A stretch of 64,000 nucleotides of DNA. Source: Helianthus annuus. Lineage: Eukaryota > Streptophyta > Magnoliopsida > Asterales > Asteraceae. Numbering within the stretch: the stretch's first letter is position 1; each line of letters opens with the position of its first letter. Shown in pieces: positions 50,531 to 60,356 of the stretch. Location: NCBI RefSeq assembly GCF_002127325.2, contig NC_035447.2, forward strand, positions 30,005,249 through 30,069,248, given 5' to 3'. The position numbers and the translations under genes were made by a program. Below the pieces are notes generated by a model. It did not search any database, was not told where the DNA came from, and saw nothing but the letters and a program-made list of their open reading frames with translations.

Positions 50531-51220
50531 CTAAGTGTTGTTTGTCCAATACTGCATTTCACGCTCATCATATTTCCAGACGAGTTTATCTTCTATCTGA
50601 CTGATCCTGTTTCCCTCTTCAACTAAATCTTCGCCATACTGGCGGAGTTCCTGCACATATTCGTGGGTCATTGGTGCTGGTACTGGATCAGGGTAGTGTG
50701 GTATGGGTTCTTCGTAAGGGTCTGAGTTGCTTAATAATTCCTGAAATGACCTATCGCCGTCCCACCACGTGTCATGGTCTAAAGAGATTGGTGTGGGAAT
50801 TCTAGGGATCTCATTGGGGTCAAATGCTGGGATCGGGAATTGGTTCTCCTGGTTCGGTTCTAACTCCATTGGTTGGTTGGGGAATAAGGGTAGAAGTTTG
50901 GTTTCAGCTGCTTGGTTCAGATTTGGGTTTGCGGTTGTATTTGCTAAGATATGAAAATCAGCTAACTGCCTATCAAGTTCCTCCTCCCATAATGGTCTAT
51001 TAACTTCCTAGGTTTGGGCGTTCATTTCTCTATTGGCTTTTGCTATCGCTCTCTGTTGTTGAAGTTTCTTCATTATTTTCCTCCTCTCATGCGCTCCTCT
51101 ACTAAACAATCCTCTCTTTTTCGGAAGGAATGGTTCCTCAGACTGTGCCTTAAAGATAAAGATTCCTTCCTCAATATCAAGAGTATCCTGAGGGGGTTGG
51201 CTGGGATGAGATTCTTTCAT
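50531..51220 (-). pseudogene. E4 upstream ORF between primer site and gag
   Basis: It starts at about 51220 (MKESHPSQPP), with a basic segment KKRGLFSRGAHERRKIMKKL, and stops at TAG 51008-51010. The same frame reads on through WEEELDRQLADFHIL and MELEPNQEN to WKYDEREMQYW near 50540, where it ends. The E1 counterpart shows the same layout, the same motifs and also a stop in the linker after its basic segment. Unknown function. Confidence 0.6.
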
Positions 51221-51415
51221 TCTTTGGGGAACTAGCTAAATGACGGTAAGCGTCGGATGTACTTTGCTCACTCATACTGTAAACTAACAAATTCTCAAAT
51301 AACACAAAATAATAATACACATATTTACACAGAATCACATAAATTATTTCCTAACACAATTGATTTAAAATTTAGGTATCAATAGAACACCTAAATGGCT
51401 TAAACCAGTGGCATT

Positions 51416-51428
51416 GGCTCTGATACCA
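51416..51428 (-). promoter_or_regulatory. E4 primer-binding site
   Basis: Minus strand TGGTATCAGAGCC, five bases after the 5' LTR end. Confidence 0.87.
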
Positions 51429-51433
51429 CCTTC

Positions 51434-52740
51434 TGTCGTAGCCCCCAACCCCTACCCCGGGAGCAGGCGGCCGCGAGAGCACACAGAGCGGGTGGTATCG
51501 GTGTTTATTAATTTGGCAACGGAATTTATACATTAGGACCGTAGTTAGGAAATATTTATCAGAGTTTAAAACACCAAGATTTTATAACAAACACATGGGT
51601 TAAAACCCAAGGTTCATACACAATACATTTGTAGGGATAAACCCTAATTATTGAAAACAAAATCTCCTTTTTATTTAGGTAACTTTTATAGCCACTTCGT
51701 TAAGCCTTCAGTACTCTCCAGCTGGCTTCTACTAGCTTCACATTAAGTTACCTGGAACGCGTTTTAAAAAGGTTTTATCAGCAAGAAATACTGGCGAGTA
51801 CATCCCAGTTTAATCAAAATAGTTTTTTTTATAACTTTACAGTATTGAGAGCGATTACAATGTTTATATCTACCAATATACTCATTCAGTATTTTGTCAA
51901 ATCCATGACTTGTGGTCATGACTCGTCGTCCAATAGTAACGGATTACAAGTAATGTATACAAAACCCCACATACCGGCAGCAATTGTAGAATATATAGAC
52001 TCAATCACTGTTAAGTATAATTGAAACCATTTGAGGTTTTGGTAAAACAATTTGGTAGAAAAAGAGAACGACTCACATTGTAGACTTAGGTAATATTATA
52101 GCTTTCTGATGATTCTCCTGATTATTATCTATTAAAATAAACAATGCACATGTGTTAGTAAGATAACCCAAATCACATTAGCCATACAACATTAGACAGA
52201 ACTCCAACGAACTGAGTCAGGCAGAGCCTTGACATGCGTTACGGAGCCCTAGATCAATCGAGTAGGGTAACAAATACGTGATCGGGGGTTATAATACTTA
52301 CAACGAGGCAGAGTTTCGCTTTTTAGGGGGGTATTATTCCCGAGTATTTTGCCTATTAAGAAGTTTGAGAGAGAAATAAAATTTTGAACGATTGAAACTG
52401 AGGTCGAGACCTCCTTTTATAGCCTGATCTGGGTTGGCTCGCGCCCCGCGACCAACTTGGGTCAGCCCTTCGCGGCCTGCGAGACCCTAGACTAGGGCTG
52501 TAGCTTTGGCGAATCAACACTCTAGCCCTAACACGCATGGGGACACGTGGCGCAACGTGGTGTCGCCTGGTGTTACTTGGTCGCGCCCCGTGAACCGGCC
52601 TCTTGACTGGGTCGCGGCCCGCGAGGTACCTTTATATTTGTTTTTATTTGATTTTTATAAATATTAAGGTTATTCAGGACCGTTTACGAGTATTCGGGGT
52701 ATATTTAGGGTGTTAGAGGTGTTATAGGAGGATTGTTATA
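51434..52740 (-). repeat. E4 5' LTR (1,307 bp)
   Basis: Aligned by eye with the 3' LTR. Differences include a small deletion near 51918 (TTACTCATTGGCTAA missing) and many substitutions. Confidence 0.88.
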
Positions 52741-53957
52741 TTATTTTAGCAAAAAAAAAATAATAATAAAAGGTTAGAATTGTATTATGTGAAAATTTCA
52801 AAGAAGAGGGTATGACTAGTAAAATTAATATAGAGGGGTTATGTTTAGCAACCCTTAGATTTATTAGTTTTTTTTTTTTTTTAAATGTAATAAGCATAAA
52901 CATGGTTAGATTTGGACCTATCATACCTACTACCACATCATACATAATCGAAAGAAAGAGACAAAAGGTTCTAGAAGAAAATTAACTCCTTTTGTCCTTT
53001 GACGCTTGTATTTTTCCTTTGAATTATTTTTGGTCTATCAAATGCCCACAAATACGGCATATTAGATGACCTTAGCAGTCGGGTCACATTTGTCGGTACT
53101 ATATTACTTTTTTTTTAATAATTTTCTCTTTTTAGTTATATCATATAGTTGACATGTGAGATGTAGGTACGTGACCGGAACACAAGGCATCGTGATCGGA
53201 TCGAATCTCACCAGGCTAATGCTCAACACATCGAAGCTCTTAAGTACTAGTCAAAGGTAGGGACCGGAGTTTGATAAGACACGCGACATGCATACACAAA
53301 GTATTTTTAGTATAGTAGGCTATGCTGAGTGCCGGTACTGTATAGGTGCATTAACAAATAAAACCGGTACCAAATGAACAACGTAAGTACCGATGTTGGC
53401 ATTATGAGAACATGTATATAGTATTCATTTTTATGATTTTCGAACGATGTAAAACACAACTTTAATTTTTGGTTTACACCAGACAATAAACAGTTGTAAA
53501 TATTCTTTTTGTATCATACACTATATATAATATACGATAACATGTATCGTAATAAACCGAACTATGTTAAGAATAGTTTGCTTTTATGTCATAAACTTAC
53601 ATACGAACTATGTTAAGAATAGTTTGCTTTTATGTCATAAACTACATTGATTGCCAGTATTGTAACGGTAGTAAATTAAACCAATACCAATCAAATTCGC
53701 ACTTAATCCGACTAGCAAAAGCACTATTTCAATATTTTTCTAGAAACTTTTATTTATTTGACCCTTATTTAGTAGAACATTATAAACCGATGACATAAAA
53801 AGGTCACGTGACAAAGAAATAGATCACGGAAGATAATTATCAACTAGAAATGTCTTCCAATTGGACTGGAGGGTGGGTCTATTGTGTGCCATACATTCAA
53901 CCACGTGTTCACCTTACTTTTTTTTCTTACATTATTTATAACTATAACCCAAAATAT
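52741..53957. other. Intergenic, no gene seen
   Basis: AT-rich with A- and T-runs. A 22-bp word AAATGTAATAAG(C/T)ATAAACATG at about 52883 also occurs at about 12138, so both may belong to a dispersed repeat. Confidence 0.45.
53559..53643. repeat. Two-copy direct repeat, 39 bp at 46-bp spacing
   Basis: GAACTATGTTAAGAATAGTT followed by TGCTTTTATGTCATAAACT occurs at 53559-53597 and again at 53605-53643 without mismatch. Confidence 0.9.
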
Positions 53958-54439
53958 CATATACAAATACCTTTATTATACAAAACGTACGAATATGATG
54001 AAAATGTAAAAACCGTGATGACATTTTCATAATTATTTACTCGTATAGTAATTATCAAAATTATCCTATAAATGATCTTGTAGGATAATTTTGATCTTGT
54101 AAGGTAATTTTGTAAAATGTTCTTGTATGGTAACTTTGATCTTGTATGTTTTTGTAAAATGTTCTTGTAAGGTAATTTTGATCTTGTAGAGTAAAAGTAC
54201 TTTGCAAGTTTCAAAATTACACTACAAGAATATTTTACAAAATTACCCTACAAGATCAAAATTATCCTACAAGAACATTTTACAAAAATTACCTTACAAG
54301 ATCAAAATTACTCTACAAGATCATTTGTATAGTAATTTTGATAATTACTCTACGAGCAAATAATTACGAAAATGACACCGCATTTTTTTGTTTTATCATG
54401 TCTTTCGTACGTTTTGTACGATAAGGCTGTTTGTACATG
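53958..54439. repeat. Large foldback (palindromic) element
   Basis: The two arms of roughly 240 bp are complementary, with outer ends CATATACAAA and TTTGTACATG and centre near 54198 (AAAGTACTTT). Within each arm a shorter unit GATCTTGTA(G/A)G.TAATTTT is repeated in tandem. It may be a MITE; no convincing duplication was identified. Confidence 0.8.
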
Positions 54440-54449
54440 AATTAAAAAT

Positions 54450-54450
<1 letters not shown>

Positions 54451-54533
<83 letters not shown>
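54451..54533. repeat. (CT)n(TA)n compound microsatellite
   Basis: A CT run at 54451-54472 passes directly into a TA run of about 60 bp. Confidence 0.95.
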
Positions 54534-54537
<4 letters not shown>

Positions 54538-54709
54538 GTTATAGACCTGCGTATTACATGGGTTGAATAAAGACAATAACTTACGTAAACCATGTAACAC
54601 ACGAGACGATAATCTAGTGACTTAGATAAAATTCATAATTCTAATAATACAATAATTACAAATAAATAATAATAACAATAGCAATAACAATTTTTCTTAT
54701 CTGTCCCTG

Positions 54710-54810
54710 AGGTTTGTATTTTTTTTTTGTCATTTTCATCCAGCCCATTAACTTTATCAAAAAAGTCAGTTAAAGGAGGGGCATTTTTGTCTTTTTACTT
54801 ATTTAATTTA
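54710..54810. repeat. Diverged fragment of the intron-8 type MITE
   Basis: TGTCCCTGAGGTTTG, CATTTTCATCCAGCCC and AGGGGCATTTTTGTC recall words of the 3174-3571 element in the same order. Only part is kept. Confidence 0.45.
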
Positions 54811-55090
54811 TTGTTTTTTAAATCCAGATAAACCCACCCCATTAATTTATATCAACGGTCAAATGTGAGCTTAAAGAGCTATTAAATATCTTCAACAATA
54901 CTGAGATTTAACTTAATCATTGTCGATATTAAATTACAAAAATAAATTTAAATTTTAAATTATATACCATATTCGTTTTTATTGGATTATCGACTTGGTG
55001 ACATATGTACCCAATCCAAAACATAAATTACATATATCCCCTTATTCTATAAAATTGCCCAATATGACAAAAATACCCGCGCCAATGATT

Positions 55091-55365
55091 TCTAGATCAA
55101 GTGGTGGAAGACTTGCATTTCTCTTGAAAGATGCAGATTCAACTCCCACTTGGTGCAGAGTGAGGCATTGGTGGGCAATGATAGGAGACTCAGGGAAACT
55201 TGGGTTGGATCCTTGAGCCAAACGGGTTTAACCGGTAATTTAACCGTCGTGCCTACGGGCGGGTGAGTTAACGGGTTTCCCCCGGAATTGATGGTGGACT
55301 CGAGTTACTCTTGCAGTACTTCGTTTGTCCAGTGGGTGCCTCAAGAGCGATCGAGGTTGATTCTA
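55091..55365 (+). mobile_element. tRNA-derived SINE candidate
   Basis: It has a box-A-like AAGTGGTGGAAGAC and about 30 bp later a box-B-like GATTCAACTCCC, followed by a tRNA-unrelated body. TGATTTCTA before and TGATTCTAT after could be a decayed duplication. The A-to-B spacing suits a pol III promoter. Confidence 0.5.
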
Positions 55366-55895
55366 TTGGTTGTTTAAAGAAATTATATGACAAAAATACC
55401 CTTTTATAACATCTTCTCCACACAATCTCTCTCTCAAGTGTTTCATCTCTCTTTTGTGCTCATGCATCAAAGCAATGAAGTTGTATTAGATTTCCAATCT
55501 CCATGTATTTTCCCCTTTTGAATTCAGTTTTTATTAACACTTCCATAGATTTTCCTAATGCTTCTTGTTAACCTTTAAATTTTGGATCTTTCTTTTATAC
55601 AAATCAAAATCGAAGCTTTCTGCTACTTGTTTTGGTAAATTCATAAGTGATTCGTCAATTTGGAACAATCTTTGAATCTCATCCGATTTACCAGCTTTTA
55701 TTCAATTTGGAACAATCTTTGAATCTCCTTCGAATACAACACCATTTTAAATAAATTTATATCGGATTGTCGAGGAAACAATTTAACGTAATCGCGTGTT
55801 TAGTTTTTATAAAAAAAACTAACGAACGAAAGTTATAGAAAAAATAAAATTATTGTGTAAAAATCGTATAATATTTATAGTATAGGTGTGTAACT

Positions 55896-55938
<43 letters not shown>

Positions 55939-56116
55939 AAGTCAAACATAACTTTTAGTTAAAGCTAAAAAAATAAAACATATTCATGAAAGTTGCTAAT
56001 TGTAATATAGTTAAGTTAATGGTAAAATTATATTACAATTTTGATGCATGTTTTAATTACATTTACGGTTTCAATTGTTTTCACAACTATAACATCACAC
56101 TTTTAGTTTCAACTAA
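55366..56116. other. Intergenic, no gene seen
   Basis: It contains pyrimidine-rich leader-like DNA near 55420-55470, a duplicated CAATTTGGAACAATCTTTGA word (55657 and 55699) and an (AT)n run near 55898-55935. Confidence 0.5.
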
Positions 56117-56277
56117 GGATGAGCTCGGTACTTGATATACATCAGGTTCGGTTACTGAAATGGGTTAACTGGGTCACATTTTTACCTGCATCCGAACCCG
56201 AAGACCCGCCATGATCCGACCCATCTGCAACAAATTAGAGCCTTGTTTTTCCTCGCCTTCTTTAACGAAGTTTGTCC

Positions 56278-56850
56278 TCAAACTTGAATGCTTACTGTGC
56301 GAATTGCTCTTCTTCGTTCCATCAGTCGCTTGGTCTTTGTGTTTGGTGTTTCTGTCCAAGGAGGTTTGGGTCTTGATGGAGGGAGATATAACTTGGGTGG
56401 ATACAGGTGATTATCGGTCGTTGGACAAGTGAGGCACCAACATAATGGTTGTTCAAATGGTAACAGTGGCCCGATGAAACTAACAATTAATATATAGCTC
56501 ATTTCTTTTCCATCGACAACAACAGCCTCAACTTCCATTTCATCATATTTATCTTCCTTGATTTTCATTCCTTGCATTTCTTTTAGTAGATATCCATGGA
56601 CAGATTTTCTAGACTTGATTGTAGAATTTGTATTTAAGATAGCACCCATGTGCTGCTCTGCAACGGTTGTACTCCTTTCTAATGATTGTAATTCTGGTTC
56701 GAGGAGAGTGCAAATATTGGTTTTGCGTTTTGGTTCATCAGGAATAAACATGTCTTCGTCGTACTGAGACCCCTCATTATATTGGGCATAAGTGAACTCT
56801 CCAGAGGCTTCGAACTCATAATTCTCATATTTCATGATGAAAGTAAGGAA
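56278..56850 (-). pseudogene. Retroelement-like ORF of unknown function
   Basis: It follows the TGGTATCAGAGC site on the minus strand, the position of a retroelement first ORF. The open frame begins at 56946, but an ATG (MFLTFIMKYENYEF) near 56850 is the likelier start. The protein is acidic in its first half and then Pro-rich (PPSRPKPPW). I do not recognise a domain. It ends just inside the left inverted arm boundary, so it is probably truncated. Confidence 0.4.
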
Positions 56851-57239
56851 CATTTTTTTGTGACACGGTAAACAATCCAAAGTAGAGTGTTTTGAAGGAT
56901 AGCGATCGAAACGGATCGCTTCGGCTCTGATACCAAATGATAGCAAACGGTTCGGTAATGGCTAGGAAATTAAAACTCTAAATAAAACGGATAGATCTAA
57001 CGGTTTCTTGTGATACAGAATCACCAGACAAGAAAATGATTAGGGCAAAACTAAATGAGAATCAAGATACAGATACACCACTTGACTCTAATCTAGGCTC
57101 TAAGAACACCATTCACACATGCCAACTTTGAACTAGCAAGGAATAATATTAACTCAAACTCATAATCCAATGAGTAAAATTAACATAGATATTTTCACAA
57201 AACAAAAACCACCCCTTTGCATCTTGCCATTTGCTCGTA

Positions 57240-57267
57240 CATATAGAAAAAAAAAAAAAAAAAAAAC
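57240..57267. repeat. Poly-A run
   Basis: A run of over 20 A bases lies inside the composite element. Confidence 0.85.
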
Positions 57268-57759
57268 TAACTGACCCACTACCTAAAAAAAACATGCAAA
57301 GTGACTTTGACCACTACCACAAACTTTGAACTAAAATGCAGGAAAATAAAAAGAAGGAAACATGGGAATTAAGTTGCATAAATTGGAAATACAAACAAGG
57401 CTCTAATTTGCTACAGATGGGTCGGATCATGGCGGGTCTTGGGGATCGGATGCGGGTAAAAATGTGACTCAGTTAACCCATTTCAGTAACCGAACCTGAT
57501 ATATATCAGTACCGGTATCGAAAATTGTCAAATATGGATACTGGCACAAAAAAACGCTCGGTACGGTACAACTTCTGTACCGATATTTGAATGTAAATTC
57601 GTTAAAATATTGGTATCGTACCAAAACAGTGTGAGAAACATCATAAAATAAGTACCGAAAATAATTCGGTATGAAAAATTCAGTACCAATACTAGTATCC
57701 GGAATGAAATTGTCATTCCTAGTTACAATTCAGTCAGTTATATTTTTTTTGAAAGGTGT

Positions 57760-57970
57760 GAATTATTTGCGAATTTCGGGAGGTCTAGCATACGTTGTCT
57801 TAATCGGGTCCGCGCTAGAGAGCCCCCTCGCACAATAGATCCCCAATTTAAATTCCTCAATGAGAAACCCCTATCACCAAGACTCGAACTTGAGACCTTG
57901 AGGGGAAAACTCACCCAGACCCATCATAAGTAGAACTTAAATAGCCGTGACCACCACTAGAGCACCGGTG
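57760..57970 (-). mobile_element. tRNA-derived SINE candidate
   Basis: On the minus strand CTCTAGTGGTGGTCACGG (box-A-like, 57942-57960) is followed after a spacer by GGTCTCAAGTTCGAGTC (box B, 57881-57897). That spacing and motif suit a SINE head. The low-coordinate end has no clear tail. Confidence 0.55.
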
Positions 57971-58158
57971 GTTAATTCAGTCAAGTTATATACATACTAT
58001 GAAGTTGGTACCAAGATTTTAGATTAACTCAATTTTCAATTAGCTTTTTTATAACATTTTCGTTGACTTCTTCTGGAAACCTCAACGACAGTCACAATAA
58101 TATAATATTACTGGACGTCGAGTACGTTAGCCAATCAGAGGTAGCCTTCATATAAATC

Positions 58159-58410
58159 ATGAAGCATGTGGCTGTAAGTTTAGCCACTCTTCTTCTCCAT
58201 CTAACATTCAATTATTCAAACCAATCTCTTCAAAGCCAAGCCTTTTTTTTTCTAGCTGAGCCGTCAAGCCAAGATTCTCCGGTCTCCCCTTTCATTTTTT
58301 GCAAAATTAACATGACAAATAGCATGTACAAAAATTATAGAAAATCAGAAGATTATCCCTATCATTTTATTTCTCTTTTCATTTTTTGCTATATAATCTT
58401 AGCTATATAA
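58159..58410 (+). CDS. Small ORF, 83 aa, unknown
   Basis: A TATAAA-like word (CATATAAATC) lies only about 8 bp before the ATG, which is too close for a normal leader. The first 28 residues are hydrophobic with an early Lys-His (MKHVAVSLATLLLHLTF), like a signal peptide, and a second hydrophobic segment ends the frame. It is not a family I recognise and may be chance or a decayed gene. Confidence 0.15.
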   Translation: MKHVAVSLATLLLHLTFNYSNQSLQSQAFFFLAEPSSQDSPVSPFIFCKINMTNSMYKNYRKSEDYPYHFISLFIFCYIILAI

Positions 58411-58639
58411 GGAGAACAAATTTTAAATATCTACTTCAAGAAAACAAAGTAAACATGAAAATAAACTAAAAATGAAAAAAAGGAGATATCAAAGAGTTTA
58501 TGCGAAAATGGAATTAAAAAAATCAATCAAGTTTGTGCAAAACATATTTGATGATACACAAACATAAAATAGATATGTGAAATAATAGTGCATATTCTGT
58601 GGTTGTAAAATTAATTTTGGCATGTGAAGAAACATTAGT

Positions 58640-59345
58640 TCTAATTCGTAGGGGATTGAACCTAAAAGTGGTATCTCAACAAGGGAGATATCTTGTTAAT
58701 CCCTTCTTTGATTAATGCGGCTTGAATGATCTGCAAAATAAAACACCGCGAGCTTGCTACGAGAAGGAGAGGTGTGGGGGGGGGGGTTCTTCTTGTAACC
58801 ACCCTCTAGCATGAGAATAAGTATTATTCTTACAAGGAAGAAAGAAAACAAGTGTTTGTTAAGAGTAAGAGAGCGAGAAATCGGATCCTTAAACCTTTGG
58901 TAGAGGTTGGTATTTATAGCCGAAGGGTTTGGAGAAGGAGATAGGCTCATGGGTCGGGTGTCACCATCAAGGAATGCTGGCACATCATGATTGGTTACAC
59001 GTCGTCTGCTAAATGTATGACATGTCTGTCATTAGCTGTTAGTGAAGATCATGGAGCAGTGAATGAAACATTCTAATTGGTTACACATCGTTGTCCTTTT
59101 GTACTGTTTGTCCCCTGCACGATTGATCATCGTAGAGAATGGTTGTGGCAGAGTCTGGTGCACGCTGATTGGCTGCAGGCTACTGCCACTTGTATTGGTC
59201 GTACTTTAATGAGTTACCATGGTTACGCGTCCGCAGGAGGATCCCACGTGAGAACCTTGGAACAAGCTGCGTGTTTTGGGAATTAAATGTGGGTATGGTC
59301 TTGCGCAGCGCATGGCTTGCGCGACATTTGAGACCATACCCTTCA
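58640..59345 (-). mobile_element. Solo-LTR-like or truncated retroelement fragment
   Basis: On the minus strand a TATAAATA box (about 58912-58920) is followed by a pyrimidine-rich leader (CTCTCTTACTC) and TTTTGCAG, as in plant LTRs. The upstream end near 59345 starts TGAAGGGTATGG and holds an inverted pair GGTATGGTCT/AGACCATACC. Boundaries and duplication were not established. Confidence 0.3.
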
Positions 59346-60270
59346 CCATGTAAATTTAGTTTCATCAAAAAAACTAATTATTATCGATCTGTATCAGAAC
59401 ATTCATAGAATCGAACATAACAATTTAAAGATTTATGGAGTGTCATACTCAAGAGAAGGATGTTTCTAAAAACCAATACTCAATCAATTTACAACATGTT
59501 TGACAAATTATTTATCAAAAATGGTATATTTAACTTATAAAATCTAAACAGCAACCAATTATTGAATTCTTAACACCTTTTTTCAAAGTCGCACCATTTG
59601 CATCTTGAAACCCATCACCATCACAATCATGCTTCTCTTTGATTACTTTGAGACAAAGATAATCTTTTTCCACTTTGAACCACTAAATTCATTTGCCAAA
59701 AAGACTAAAATTTTATTTTAAAGATGTTCATTTAACTACGCTATCCAATGAATAGATATGAATTACATGGTAGAGATGTTACGAAAACCGGAAACCCAAA
59801 TAGAACACCGTGATCCAAAACTAGCAAGACCAATAATTTGGACACCGGTTTATCATGAGTCGGTTAATGTAGTTAACTAGTTATATATATATATATATAT
59901 GTATATAAAGGTATAAACACACAATTACTTTTGAATTACTAAGTTCCAAAAACATAGGAAAATACACTTTCAATAATACCGATATATAATGATACCAATG
60001 ATGTTCGTTCGGTATCGGTTCGTTACCGGTACAACCCAAAATGATGTTGATAACCATTTTACATTGACCGAAAACCACAAAAAATACTATTACTGGTTCT
60101 TATAACACCAATACAGTTCAGTTCATTACGATACCGATTACATACCATAAAAACAACTTTCCCATACAAACAAAAGATACAAAACATAGATAAAAAAGAA
60201 ATAAGAAGCCGGCTGAGCCGCACCAGCTTATTCTCTAACAAAGTAAGCCGAACTACATTTGTAAGTTTGT
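59346..60270. other. Region upstream of the reductase gene
   Basis: No gene is seen. There is a short (TA)n at 59881-59902 and a GGTATCGG/TACCGGTA-rich stretch at about 59930-60140, similar to the GGTACC-type hAT family but without ends. Confidence 0.45.
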
Positions 60271-60279
60271 TATATAAAC
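60271..60279 (+). promoter_or_regulatory. TATA box of the reductase gene
   Basis: TATATAAAC lies 78-86 bp before the ATG, giving a predicted start near 60300 and a leader of about 55 bp. Confidence 0.6.
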
Positions 60280-60356
60280 ACATAAGGCGCTTTAAGCATG
60301 ATATCAACAAACTCTGATTCCTCTAACCGTCTTTTCTGCTTTTTTACACTTCTTCA

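Larger units (their letters stand above)
44599..52740 (-). mobile_element. E4: degenerate Ty3/gypsy LTR retrotransposon related to E1
   Basis: The 3' LTR is 44599-45915 and the 5' LTR 51434-52740. They start TGTCG(C/T)AGCCCC and end GTTGTTATA/GATTGTTATA; the final TA instead of CA is shared. Flanks TTATA and TTATT match 4 of 5. The primer site is at 51416-51428 (minus) and a purine tract (AAGGTGGGGAGGA) next to the 3' LTR. The LTRs differ by many substitutions and small indels, so it is older than E2 and E3. Protein fragments are closest to E1. Confidence 0.88.
56117..57719. mobile_element. Composite inverted-repeat element with a retroelement fragment inside
   Basis: Inverted arms of about 126 bp and roughly 90% identity lie at 56126-56251 and 57393-57518. 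Outer ends TAAGGATGAG and TCATTCCTA recall the hAT MITE at 10972-11725; flanks GTTTCAAC and GTTACAAT match 6 of 8. The right sub-terminal part carries the GGTACCG words of that family. Between the arms lies an LTR-like stretch, a minus-strand TGGTATCAGAGC site at about 56925-56936, and an ORF. Confidence 0.55.

Noticed and set aside
12138..52904. Common word at 12138 and 52883 as ends of one giant element
   Set aside because: The words are in the same orientation, short, and not matched by further similarity; a dispersed repeat is simpler.
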